DNA from: Porphyromonadaceae bacterium
Lineage (GTDB): Bacteria > Bacteroidota > Bacteroidia > Bacteroidales > Paludibacteraceae
Length of the DNA: 14,824 nucleotides
NCBI GenBank assembly: GCA_905372605.1
Contig: CAJPPQ010000015.1
Span: forward strand, 1-14,824
Reading direction: 5' to 3'
Shown here: one piece after another, positions 7,976 to 14,824 of the stretch
Numbering within the stretch: the stretch's first letter is position 1
Layout: each line of letters starts with the position of its first letter
Program-made: the position numbers and the translations under genes
Notes under the pieces: generated by a model
The model's input: only the letters and a program-made list of their open reading frames with translations
What the model was told of the DNA's origin: nothing
Databases searched by the model: none

Positions 7976-8695
7976 TCAGTCGGGAAGACGAGCTATTATC
8001 GTCTCGTTGCCCTTGGTACGCTCTGCAAGCGTTACAAATATCTTGGAGTCGACAGGTAAAAACAAGTCTACTCGCGAACCGAATTTTATAAACCCTATAT
8101 GATAGTTTATCTGCGACTTATGCGTCGGAGCGGCATAGGTAACTATTCGTCGGGCTAAGGCTCCTGCTACCTGCCTGAGCAATATTTTCTGCCCGCTACT
8201 CGACTCTATCACTACCGACGAACGTTCGTTTTCGTGGCTCGACTTGGGCAAATAAGCTGCCTTGTGTCTGCCCGAATGGTGGCGGGCATAGAGCACTGTC
8301 CCGTTGATAGGATACCAGTTGGCATGCACGTTGAAAGGCGACATAAAGATAGAGACTTGCTTCATCTTCTTACCCTCGAAATATTCGTAAACCTCTACAT
8401 CTTCGATAGCTACGATACGCCCGTCGGCAGGAGCTATCACGAGCGAATCGTCGTTTATATCGGCTATACGCTCCGGATTGCGAAAAAAATAGAGAAAGAA
8501 ACCAAACATAACCACCGAGACTATCAGATTGATTATCAGGTATATTCCAATAGTTGTTTTGAAATGGAACAACAGATTGATAGCCACAAGCAATACAAAC
8601 ATAGATATAAGTATTGCACGTCCTTCTTTGTGTATACGTATTTTACGATTGATACGTCTCAACTGACTTCGTCTCTTTATATTGCCGTTGTTCAT
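7976..8695 (-). CDS. psd: Phosphatidylserine decarboxylase proenzyme
   Basis: Psd converts phosphatidylserine to phosphatidylethanolamine at the inner membrane. With the ATG at 8695 the protein has 239 residues, close to the short Bacteroides form (about 228). Two hydrophobic segments (27-45 and 50-71) anchor it. APADG (88-92, Asp91) and NVHAN (122-126, His124) are conserved active-site elements. KFGS places the self-cleavage site at Gly206-Ser207, where Ser207 becomes the pyruvoyl group, giving a large beta chain and a 33-residue alpha chain. A longer reading begins at TTG 8725, but that codon lies inside a good -7 promoter box (8723-8730), so ATG 8695 is preferred. No phosphatidylserine synthase gene follows. 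Its product is the usual donor for EptA enzymes, which links it to the operon at 145-3328. It heads the minus-strand gene run. Confidence 0.93.
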   Translation of the reverse strand: MNNGNIKRRSQLRRINRKIRIHKEGRAILISMFVLLVAINLLFHFKTTIGIYLIINLIVSVVMFGFFLYFFRNPERIADINDDSLVIAPADGRIVAIEDVEVYEYFEGKKMKQVSIFMSPFNVHANWYPINGTVLYARHHSGRHKAAYLPKSSHENERSSVVIESSSGQKILLRQVAGALARRIVTYAAPTHKSQINYHIGFIKFGSRVDLFLPVDSKIFVTLAERTKGNETIIARLPD

Positions 8696-8722
8696 TGGTG
8701 ATACTGTTTTTTTTATAATCTG

Positions 8723-8730
8723 CAAAAATA
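8723..8730 (-). promoter_or_regulatory. Probable -7 promoter element of psd
   Basis: Read on the minus strand the bases are TATTTTTG, a match to TAnnTTTG, 27 bases before the psd ATG at 8695. No clear -33 TTTG was found upstream. The divergent gap 8696-8882 holds this element and the panC element, and otherwise AT-rich sequence in which I see no gene. Confidence 0.45.
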
Positions 8731-8846
8731 CAATTTATTTACGTATTAAATCATAATATTTGTAATACACATAGAAACATCATGCTATATATAGATAATA
8801 GCCACCGATATACAATAAATTGGCATATAAACAGGAAAAAAAAGAG

Positions 8847-8854
8847 TAACTTTG
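8847..8854 (+). promoter_or_regulatory. Probable -7 promoter element of panC
   Basis: TAACTTTG matches TAnnTTTG and lies 28 bases before the panC ATG, implying a leader of about 20 bases. A TTG at 8820-8822 lies 24 bases upstream, rather far for a -33 element. The sequence is identical in its core to the element at 84-91. Confidence 0.55.
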
Positions 8855-8882
8855 CCCGTCATTTTTTATAGGATATAATCAA

Positions 8883-9737
8883 ATGAAAGTAATCAACAAA
8901 ACTTCTGATTTACAAGCTATTATCGAGCAGTTTAAAAACGGTGGGAAATCAATCGGTTTAGTACCCACTATGGGGGCTCTACACAAGGGACATCTGTCGC
9001 TTGTAAAAAATTCTATATCAAACAACGACATCACGGTAGTATCTATCTTCGTCAATCCCACACAGTTCAACAACCCGAACGACCTCGCTTCGTACCCTCG
9101 AACGGTCGACAAAGACTTGGAGCTACTCCAGACCATCGGCTGCGATATAGTATTTGCTCCTGAGGCAGACGATATATACTCCAAAAGCGAGACAGATAGT
9201 CGATTTGAATTCGATTTCGAGGGACTCGATAAAGTTATGGAAGGCAAGTTTCGCCCCGGACACTTCAACGGTGTAGTACAGATTGTAAGCAAACTATTCG
9301 ATTTGGTGCATCCCGATAGAGCCTATTTCGGTGAGAAAGACTTCCAACAACTCGCCATAATCCGCTTGATGACAAGAAGATACAATCTACCGATAGAAAT
9401 TGTACCCTGCCCCATAGTCAGAGAAGACTCGGGGTTGGCTCTGAGTAGCCGCAATTCGCTGCTGAAAGACAACGAAAAACAAGTTGCATCGCACATCTAT
9501 GCCGTACTCAACGAAAGCCGACAGTTCGTACCACAGACTGAGGTAGAAGAGCTAAAACAGTGTGTTATTGCAGCTATCGAACAGAAACCCGAACTGAAAG
9601 TAGAGTATTTCGATATCGTCGACGGACATACGCTGAAAAGCATCGGTAAATGGGACGAATGCGACTACGTAGTAGGCTGTATTACTGTCTTTTGCGGAAA
9701 CGTAAGGCTTATCGACAATATCTGCTACAAAAAGTAA
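8883..9737 (+). CDS. panC: Pantothenate synthetase
   Basis: PanC joins D-pantoate and beta-alanine using ATP, giving pantothenate, the vitamin precursor of coenzyme A. The 284-residue protein is the normal length. The nucleotidyl-transferase HIGH-like motif is in PTMGALHKGHLSL (28-40, His34 and His37), followed by FVNPTQF (56-62), FRPGHFNGV (123-131) and GEKDFQQ (150-156). The REDSGLALSSRN segment (180-191) carries the KMSKS-equivalent loop. ATG 8883 gives the conventional N-terminus and follows a -7 box by 28 bases. panD, often next to panC in Bacteroidota, is not downstream here; the next gene (oxyR) converges after 39 bases. The enzyme is cytosolic and homodimeric in the family. Confidence 0.97.
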   Translation: MKVINKTSDLQAIIEQFKNGGKSIGLVPTMGALHKGHLSLVKNSISNNDITVVSIFVNPTQFNNPNDLASYPRTVDKDLELLQTIGCDIVFAPEADDIYSKSETDSRFEFDFEGLDKVMEGKFRPGHFNGVVQIVSKLFDLVHPDRAYFGEKDFQQLAIIRLMTRRYNLPIEIVPCPIVREDSGLALSSRNSLLKDNEKQVASHIYAVLNESRQFVPQTEVEELKQCVIAAIEQKPELKVEYFDIVDGHTLKSIGKWDECDYVVGCITVFCGNVRLIDNICYKK

Positions 9738-9776
9738 CAGACTATTAATTAATATATTATCGCTTTCCCTGCTCTG

Positions 9777-10712
9777 CTACAAATCGACAACGTATTTTTT
9801 TAGAGCCGGATTTTGCATCGACTTAGGTACCGACTGCTTCACAATATCGATAATACAATCTTGTATTGCGGTCTTGGCATTGTGTCTGTTGACCATAAGC
9901 GAAACTTCTCTTACAGCATTGAGATTTTTGAATGTTCGTAGCGAATCTTGCTTTTCTTCGGACAGCCCCATAGCGTGCATTTCGGGTATTATAGTCAGTC
10001 CGGGATTCATATCTACCACGTGCAGAAGAGTATCGATACTACCCGATTCGAATTTGATAGTAGAGTGTTGGCGACTATTGCGTATCTTACACAAGCGTTC
10101 TATCTGCCCGCGAAGACAGTGTACATTTTCGAGTAGCCAAAGTTTATCGGGATCTACCTTATTAATATCTACCTCTTTATCTCCATACAGAGGATCGAGC
10201 GGCGATACGTAAGCATAGAATTTTTCGTAATATATTGGAAACGATATCAGGTCTTCGTGTTCGATAGGTCCGGCAAGAATCGCTCCATCGATACGCTCAT
10301 TAAGCAGCAATTCGATAATATTCGAAGTGGTATTCTCTTTGATTATCAACTCCAAATCGGGATAGTTATGATAACGCTTTGCCAACATCTGCGGCACCAA
10401 ATATGCTGCTATAGTGGGTATTACACTCAGGTTGTAGCGCCCCGATAGAGTGGTATGTTCTTGGCGTACTATCTTTTTTATCTGCTCAAATTGCTTCAAC
10501 GATACACGCGCCTGTTCTATTATCTGCCGCCCTATATCGGTCGGTTCTATTGGGTGTTTCGACCGATTGAAGATTTTCACATTTAGCTCATCTTCGAGGC
10601 GTTGTATCATCGTGCTGAGTGTAGGCTGCGTAACCTCGCAATAGTCGGCTGCCTTGGCAAAGTGACGATACTCATCGATTGCTATCAGATATTCAAGTTG
10701 TTGTATATTCAT
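9777..10712 (-). CDS. oxyR: LysR-type peroxide sensor and regulator OxyR
   Basis: The 311-residue protein has an N-terminal winged helix-turn-helix (about 1-60, recognition region near 19-38, TQPTLSTMIQRLEDEL) and a LysR effector domain (about 91-300). Cys199 and Cys208, within ENVHCLRGQIERLC, match the spacing and even the numbering of the redox pair in Escherichia coli OxyR, where peroxide forms a disulfide and switches DNA binding. Thr100, in the IPT segment (98-100), also fits OxyR's peroxide pocket. It should activate ahpC, katA, dps and similar genes on exposure to peroxide or air, as in Bacteroides fragilis. No such target is next to it; it converges with panC. The 60 bases before its ATG show no clear TAnnTTTG box, so it may have an unusual promoter or be read through from the lipoprotein gene. 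Confidence 0.93.
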   Translation of the reverse strand: MNIQQLEYLIAIDEYRHFAKAADYCEVTQPTLSTMIQRLEDELNVKIFNRSKHPIEPTDIGRQIIEQARVSLKQFEQIKKIVRQEHTTLSGRYNLSVIPTIAAYLVPQMLAKRYHNYPDLELIIKENTTSNIIELLLNERIDGAILAGPIEHEDLISFPIYYEKFYAYVSPLDPLYGDKEVDINKVDPDKLWLLENVHCLRGQIERLCKIRNSRQHSTIKFESGSIDTLLHVVDMNPGLTIIPEMHAMGLSEEKQDSLRTFKNLNAVREVSLMVNRHNAKTAIQDCIIDIVKQSVPKSMQNPALKKYVVDL

Positions 10713-10772
10713 ATCTCTATTGTTTTTATTATGAGAAATATATAGTTCGAAAAGACGAATACTACTCTTTTT

Positions 10773-12623
10773 TTATTTTTTGCGTTCTATTACCTTTTTT
10801 ATCTCTTGCGGTTTCTGCCTCAGAATAGGCAATTCGCGATAATTCCAATATTCTTCGTTGTCCCACATCTGCCTTAGTTCGAACGACTTACTATAATAAT
10901 ATACCGGCTCAGCCTGACGCTTTTCGGCGAAATTACCAACATCGTACTTACCATTGCCATTGAGGTCGACAAATAGACGTGCATAGTATGTACCTGCATC
11001 GAGATTGTCGAACCGTACCTTCTGCTTATCGGCTATGGTTCTGCGTATTACCCTCTCGTTTTTGTCGATAAGCTCTATTATCTCCTTGCCTGTGAACACT
11101 CCCATTTCAAGTGTCAGCGAAGCATATAAGTCTTTACTTTTGACGCTAAAGTCGAAAGTAGTGTTTTTGTTTACATTGCCGTATATATCTCTGAAATAGG
11201 CTGAGTCTACTACCAGACGATAGGTCTGCGACGGCTGCAAAGTAGCTGCCACTCTATATCTTCTGCCCACCGAATCGATTGCCGTTATAGTCGATTTCTG
11301 AGGCTGCCATATAGTATCGACTCGCCTTTGAAGCGATATTTTTTTTACCATATCCATCTCGGCAGGCGTAGGTATACTTATCTCTATGGTATCGAAATAG
11401 TTGATACTACCCTTTGCATTCGATATAAGGGTCAAAAACTCTTGAGTGCTATTTTTGTCGGATTTTGCTCGCCGTTTTTGCGACCTAAGCGATATGGTAT
11501 CGGTCTGTTCTACAAGGTTGTGCGTAGAATCCATTTTCATATACGTAAACCTCAACTTCAGAGTATCGATAGACCAAAGAGCAGTGTCTTTGAGCCAATA
11601 GTCGATAGTATCGCCTCGGCTATTGGGCTCTACGACTACACCTTTGCCTATATCGAAATTGATACCTTCCGTTCGAGGCAACTCCTTATTGGGAGCGTTG
11701 AAATATATGGTAAAATGTCGTACATCGGGACGTAGACTTTTTACCACATACTGATTGTAATAATCTTGTACAAAGGCTCTAAGCACGATAGAATCGGGCG
11801 AATACCGTACGTCAAACTTACGTATCACAGTGTCTACGAGCCTCAAAGTATCGGCTTTGCCCGTCGATAGCTTTACCACAGAGTCGCGATAAACGGTATC
11901 TGCTACGACGTTTGTCGATGCCGAAGGCTCGAAAATAGAGTCCGAAAAGGCTATCTTCTCGTTGGGCATATCGAAACGATAGTTATTGCCGACATCGTCG
12001 AGAGCATATATTCTATATTTACCGCTCCTTATGTTTGTTATCGAAAAATTGCCGTTTTTGTCGGTCTTAGTGATTCTATCGAACGGTTTGGAGGTAAATG
12101 CCGAGTCGGATAAGTCGCTGTGTATGCCCACCATGACACCTGCAATAGGATTCAACGTTGCGGCGTCGATGAGTGTACCCGACATCTTCAACGTATCGAT
12201 AGACTCGCCCGTAGCGAACGAGAACGAATACCCCGACAAGACGTTATGCTCGTTGTTGTCGACTATGGCATCTCCGAAAAAGATGGTATAGGTGGTCTCG
12301 TCTTTAAGCGTGTCTTGGAGCTCCACCGAAATCTTCTTACCTATGGCTTTGACCGTAGGAGCTTGTTTTTGAGGAGGAGAGATTATTATATTATCGAAAG
12401 TATTCTGTACCTGTACTATTTCGTCGAATATTATATCTATCCTGTTTTTCTTATAATTCAATGAGTTGGCGTCGGGGATACTCCTCTGCGGACGAGGCGG
12501 TGTAATGTCTTTTGGTCCGCCCTGAGGTCCGCTGCCTCTATTGGCACACGAAATCGATATCAGATATGCAACAACCGATATAACTAAAAGTAAACTCGTA
12601 GAAGCAAGTCTGCGTCGTATCAT
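10773..12623 (-). CDS. Large lipoprotein with N-terminal Ig-like (Big_5) domain
   Basis: A basic signal peptide with a lipobox ends at Cys26 (SISC), followed by the ANRGSGPQGGPKDITPP segment typical of Bacteroidota lipoproteins carrying a Big_5 Ig-like domain. That domain covers about 40-138 (FDEIVQVQNTFDNIIISPP through YSFSFATGE). A second beta domain of carboxypeptidase-regulatory type follows at about 145-215 (SGTLIDAATLNPIAGVMV ... GNFSITNIRSGKYRIYALDD). The middle is beta-rich with no named motif. The C-terminus has another such unit ending in VDLNGNGKYD, an acidic turn that may bind calcium, then an aromatic-rich tail. The role is probably structural or adhesive at the envelope; no enzyme motif is seen. 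Its ATG overlaps the rfbC stop by four bases (12620-12623), so it is translated with the rhamnose genes. The 616-residue length is usual for this uncharacterised family. Confidence 0.87.
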   Translation of the reverse strand: MIRRRLASTSLLLVISVVAYLISISCANRGSGPQGGPKDITPPRPQRSIPDANSLNYKKNRIDIIFDEIVQVQNTFDNIIISPPQKQAPTVKAIGKKISVELQDTLKDETTYTIFFGDAIVDNNEHNVLSGYSFSFATGESIDTLKMSGTLIDAATLNPIAGVMVGIHSDLSDSAFTSKPFDRITKTDKNGNFSITNIRSGKYRIYALDDVGNNYRFDMPNEKIAFSDSIFEPSASTNVVADTVYRDSVVKLSTGKADTLRLVDTVIRKFDVRYSPDSIVLRAFVQDYYNQYVVKSLRPDVRHFTIYFNAPNKELPRTEGINFDIGKGVVVEPNSRGDTIDYWLKDTALWSIDTLKLRFTYMKMDSTHNLVEQTDTISLRSQKRRAKSDKNSTQEFLTLISNAKGSINYFDTIEISIPTPAEMDMVKKISLQRRVDTIWQPQKSTITAIDSVGRRYRVAATLQPSQTYRLVVDSAYFRDIYGNVNKNTTFDFSVKSKDLYASLTLEMGVFTGKEIIELIDKNERVIRRTIADKQKVRFDNLDAGTYYARLFVDLNGNGKYDVGNFAEKRQAEPVYYYSKSFELRQMWDNEEYWNYRELPILRQKPQEIKKVIERKK

Positions 12624-13162
12624 ATTTCCAACATACTAAACGGCTTGAGTTCCATATCTTTGGGCGATACTATCATCTTGTCTTTCGGTATCTTCCAATC
12701 GATAGCCAAAGTAGGGTCGTCGAAAACGATACCGCCTTCGGACTGTTTGTCGTACAGGTTATCGCACTTGTAACTAAATATGGCTGTGTCGCTTAGCACC
12801 GAAAATCCGTGAGCAAATCCGCGAGGTATGAGATACTGTAAGTGGTTGTCGTCCGAGAGCTCCACGCCGTACCACTGCCCGTAGGTAGACGAACCGGGGC
12901 GTAGATCGACGGCGACGTCCCAAACCTTGCCCATTATTACCTGCACGAGCTTAGCCTGAGCCGATGAGCCTTTCTGGAAATGTAGCCCACGCACTACTCC
13001 GTAGCACGATTTCGAGAGATTGTCTTGTACGAATTTATTCTTTATGCCGAAGCTATGGTAACGCTCCTCGTTGTATAGCTCGGTAAAAAAACCTCGCTTG
13101 TCGGCAAATACATCGGGGCTTATTATCTTGAGGTCGGCAATTGGAGTATCTATTATCTGCAT
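12620..13162 (-). CDS. rfbC: dTDP-4-dehydrorhamnose 3,5-epimerase
   Basis: RfbC (RmlC) performs the third step in dTDP-L-rhamnose synthesis, epimerising C3 and C5 of dTDP-4-keto-6-deoxyglucose. The 180-residue cupin has the expected motifs: RGFFTELY (23-30), RGLHFQ (58-63) with catalytic His61, Lys71, DLRPGSSTYGQW (86-97), PRGFAHGF (113-120) and Tyr131 in FSYKC. The end of the domain, LAIDW (152-156), is complete. It starts 12 bases after the rfbA stop and its TGA overlaps the ATG of the downstream lipoprotein as ATGA. Rhamnose made by this route goes into O-antigen, capsule or protein glycans. Confidence 0.97.
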   Translation of the reverse strand: MQIIDTPIADLKIISPDVFADKRGFFTELYNEERYHSFGIKNKFVQDNLSKSCYGVVRGLHFQKGSSAQAKLVQVIMGKVWDVAVDLRPGSSTYGQWYGVELSDDNHLQYLIPRGFAHGFSVLSDTAIFSYKCDNLYDKQSEGGIVFDDPTLAIDWKIPKDKMIVSPKDMELKPFSMLEI

Positions 13163-13174
13163 AGAGTCGGTCGA

Positions 13175-14038
13175 TTATTTTTTGAGGCTCATTATGTACT
13201 GTCCGTATTCGGTTTTATCGAGGTTTTTACCCAAGTCGTAAAGCTGAGAGTCCGATATCCAGCCATTTCGCCAAGCGATCTCTTCGATACACGAGATATA
13301 GAAGCCTTGACGGTTTTGTATGGTAGACACGAAGTTAGAGGCATCGAGCAAGCTATTGCAATTTCCCGTATCGAGCCAAGTGAAGCCTCGTCCGAAAGTC
13401 TCTACTTTCAGAGTACCTTCTGCGAGGTATATTTTGTTGAGGTCGGTTATCTCGTACTCACCGCGAGCCGAAGGTTTGAGTGATTTTGCCTTTTCTACCA
13501 CGGTATTGTCGTAAAAATAGAGTCCGGGCACTGCAAAGTTGCTCTTCGGCTCCGACGGCTTCTCTTCGAGGCTTATAACCTTACCTTCGACGTCGAACTC
13601 TACTACTCCGTATGCTCTCGGGTCTCTTACGAAATAGCCGAAGATGCAGGCTCCTCGCTCTATATCCGAAGCACGTCGGAGCATAGCAGAGAAGTTTTGT
13701 CCGTAAAATAGATTATCGCCGAGTATAAGGCAACCGCCTTCGCCTCCCAAAAAGTCGGCTCCAAGCACGAATGCCTGTGCCAGTCCGTTTGGTACCTCTT
13801 GTACTTTATACTCGAACCTCATACCCAACGACTCTCCGCTGCCAAGCAACTCACGAAACATCGGCAGGTCTCTGGGAGTCGATATGACCAATATCTCGCG
13901 TATGCCGGCAAGCATAAGTGTCGATAAAGGATAGTAAATCATCGGTTTGTCGTAGACTGGCATTATCTGTTTCGAAATAGCCTTAGATAGTGGGAATAGC
14001 CTTGTGGCACTACCTCCCGCAAGTATTATACCTTTCAT
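13175..14038 (-). CDS. rfbA: Glucose-1-phosphate thymidylyltransferase
   Basis: RfbA (RmlA) joins glucose-1-phosphate and dTTP to give dTDP-glucose, the first and feedback-controlled step of dTDP-rhamnose synthesis. The 287-residue length is typical. Motifs seen are LAGGSATRLFPL (6-17), SKQIMPVYDKPMIYYPLSTL (22-41), LILGDNLFYG (104-113, metal-binding Asp108), EEKP (158-161), GEYEITDLN (193-201) and the WLDTG (221-225) metal site. Residue 11 is Ala where the nucleotide-binding loop of most homologues has Gly (GGSGTRL); other residues look intact, so the enzyme is probably active. rfbC follows after 12 bases; rfbB and rfbD are absent from the window and upstream is a terminator and an unrelated gene, so they must lie elsewhere. 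Confidence 0.96.
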   Translation of the reverse strand: MKGIILAGGSATRLFPLSKAISKQIMPVYDKPMIYYPLSTLMLAGIREILVISTPRDLPMFRELLGSGESLGMRFEYKVQEVPNGLAQAFVLGADFLGGEGGCLILGDNLFYGQNFSAMLRRASDIERGACIFGYFVRDPRAYGVVEFDVEGKVISLEEKPSEPKSNFAVPGLYFYDNTVVEKAKSLKPSARGEYEITDLNKIYLAEGTLKVETFGRGFTWLDTGNCNSLLDASNFVSTIQNRQGFYISCIEEIAWRNGWISDSQLYDLGKNLDKTEYGQYIMSLKK

Positions 14039-14107
14039 TTATATACGGTTTTATTTATTGTTTATTAAAAATACGAATTTGTTTCTGCCACGATACCAAA
14101 AACTCTG

Positions 14108-14115
14108 CAAACTTA
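14108..14115 (-). promoter_or_regulatory. Possible -7 promoter element of the rfbA-rfbC-lipoprotein operon
   Basis: Read on the minus strand this is TAAGTTTG, fitting TAnnTTTG, 69 bases before the rfbA ATG and downstream of the terminator at 14191-14232. No TTTG was found at the right distance for a -33 element, so the call is tentative. Confidence 0.4.
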
Positions 14116-14190
14116 CATAAAAATATTGACTTCGACACTTAATGTGCAAAGAAACTACTACCCCCCAAGCATATTTGCAGCCCACAGACA

Positions 14191-14232
14191 AAGAAAAAAT
14201 AATCCGCCTATGCTTTGTAGCAAGGCGGATTA
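14191..14232 (-). terminator. Rho-independent terminator of the T9SS-cargo gene
   Basis: The arms at 14200-14209 and 14223-14232 are perfectly complementary over 10 bp (core ATCCGCC/GGCGGAT). An inner stem TGCT/AGCA (14211-14214 and 14219-14222) closes a TTGT loop, leaving one unpaired A at 14210. On the minus strand the hairpin is followed by ATTTTTTCTTT (14200 down to 14190), the expected uridine tract. It lies about 50 bases after the stop at 14283 and insulates rfbA from that gene. The gap 14039-14282 otherwise holds only the rfbA promoter candidate. Confidence 0.85.
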
Positions 14233-14282
14233 CTCTATGAAAAAAGATCAATATTTTTATCTCTAGTCTATCGTATCTCTAT

Positions 14283-14824
14283 CTATTTCATCGTTATGGC
14301 TTTCACCGTTGCACGACGCGTCGATGCTTCGAGACGTGCTATGTAGACGCCTGCCGGCAAGTGCGACAGATCGTGGCGGCTGAAGCCGACTCCAAACGGT
14401 GAGGTGTAGACTGCCTTACCCGATACGTCGAGCAGTGTCAGCGTACCTGCCTCAGCTGTGTGGTTGTTTACTACCAGCGTATGGCGTCCGTCGACATAGC
14501 CGTAAAGCGACATGTCTTCGGCTGCTTCGTCTACTGCGGTATTCGGGTCGTCGGCATTGCGGCGGTCGGTGATAACGAAACGTTTATCAACGTTACCCGA
14601 GCCTTCCGACGTGAAGTCATAGACCGTAGTATCCGTATCGAGCAGCGTGTAGCGGTTCGTTGCAACGTCGTAGAGGTAGAGCTCGCCGTGGTTGTCGAGG
14701 CCGTGGCGGATTACCGTCAGGCGGTAAGTCGTATCGCCGTTGTTGAAGATACCGAAGCGGTCGCCGACGATATTGTCGGAGGTCGATACCTGCAAGTCGC
14801 CATACTCAGACGGTACGAAGAGCG
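14283..14824 (-). CDS. Partial secreted protein with type IX secretion C-terminal sorting domain
   Basis: The open frame continues through the right edge of the window, so the N-terminus is missing and only about 180 C-terminal residues are seen. The final 65 or so residues form a T9SS sorting domain: a strand with LVVNNHTAEAGTLTLLDVSGKAVY, then LSHLPAGVYIARLEAS and a basic ending KAITMK. Such domains take cargo across the outer membrane and are removed or used for attachment by the PorU sortase. The part before it contains strands and the phrase YRLTVIRHGLDNHGELYLYD, with no enzyme motif; the functional domain probably lies beyond the window. The DNA is clearly more GC-rich than the left part (37 of 60 bases G or C at 14341-14400, against 14 of 60 at 901-960). 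A strong terminator follows. Confidence 0.82.
   Translation of the reverse strand, partial: LFVPSEYGDLQVSTSDNIVGDRFGIFNNGDTTYRLTVIRHGLDNHGELYLYDVATNRYTLLDTDTTVYDFTSEGSGNVDKRFVITDRRNADDPNTAVDEAAEDMSLYGYVDGRHTLVVNNHTAEAGTLTLLDVSGKAVYTSPFGVGFSRHDLSHLPAGVYIARLEASTRRATVKAITMK

Noticed and set aside
10740..10772. Weak inverted repeat TAG..TTCG / CGAA..CTA between the lipoprotein stop and the oxyR start
   Set aside because: Only short, bulged pairing and no good T-run downstream; not enough for a terminator call.
14051..14251. 66-codon minus-strand open frame between rfbA and the T9SS gene
   Set aside because: It spans the terminator hairpin and the rfbA promoter candidate, has no recognisable motif and looks like chance coding in an intergenic stretch.
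14793..14795. TTG as start of the T9SS-cargo gene
   Set aside because: The frame stays open to the window edge, and a sorting-domain protein needs a signal peptide, which is absent here; the true start is outside the window.
1..14824. CRISPR array, tRNA, rRNA, insertion sequence, toxin-antitoxin or phage defence genes
   Set aside because: Looked for regular repeats, transposase motifs and RNA-like folds on both strands; none was seen.

Overview
The window looks like chromosomal DNA of a Bacteroidales-type bacterium (phylum Bacteroidota). Four things point there: a C-terminal type IX secretion (T9SS) sorting domain at the right edge, TAnnTTTG promoter elements of the Bacteroidota sigma factor, no Shine-Dalgarno-like sites needed in front of genes, and protein types (short Psd, Cys-poor sirtuin, Big_5 lipoprotein) usual in that order. 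Genus cannot be decided. Codon use is distinctive: isoleucine is mostly ATA (32 of 46 Ile codons in the first gene, counted by hand) and serine is often TCG.

Layout. (1) 84-3328, plus strand: a promoter, then a PAP2 phosphatase, an EptA-type phosphoethanolamine transferase overlapping it by 38 bases, and a secreted S1/P1-type nuclease. The first two form a probable lipid A (or other envelope) head-group remodelling pair. (2) 3354-8695, minus strand: five closely spaced genes, in transcription order phosphatidylserine decarboxylase (psd), a beta-propeller-like lipoprotein, a ComM/YifB AAA+ ATPase, a YihY/BrkB membrane protein with a C-terminal extension, and a sirtuin deacylase. (3) 8883-9737, plus strand: panC, divergent from psd, both with recognisable -7 boxes in the 187-base gap. 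(4) 9777-10712, minus strand: a LysR regulator with the two OxyR redox cysteines. (5) 10773-14038, minus strand: rfbA and rfbC of dTDP-rhamnose synthesis, followed by a large Ig-like lipoprotein whose start overlaps the rfbC stop (ATGA). rfbB and rfbD are not in the window. (6) 14283-14824, minus strand: the 3' end of a T9SS-exported protein, more GC-rich than its neighbours, closed by a strong rho-independent terminator.

The common thread is the cell envelope: lipid A phosphate chemistry, phosphatidylethanolamine synthesis (the likely donor for EptA), rhamnose precursor supply, lipoproteins and a T9SS cargo. PanC, ComM, OxyR and the sirtuin are housekeeping or stress genes. I found no tRNA, rRNA, CRISPR array, insertion sequence or phage gene. 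I see no convincing evidence of a wholly new system; the PAP2-EptA-nuclease transcript and the uncharacterised lipoproteins are the parts most worth a second look.
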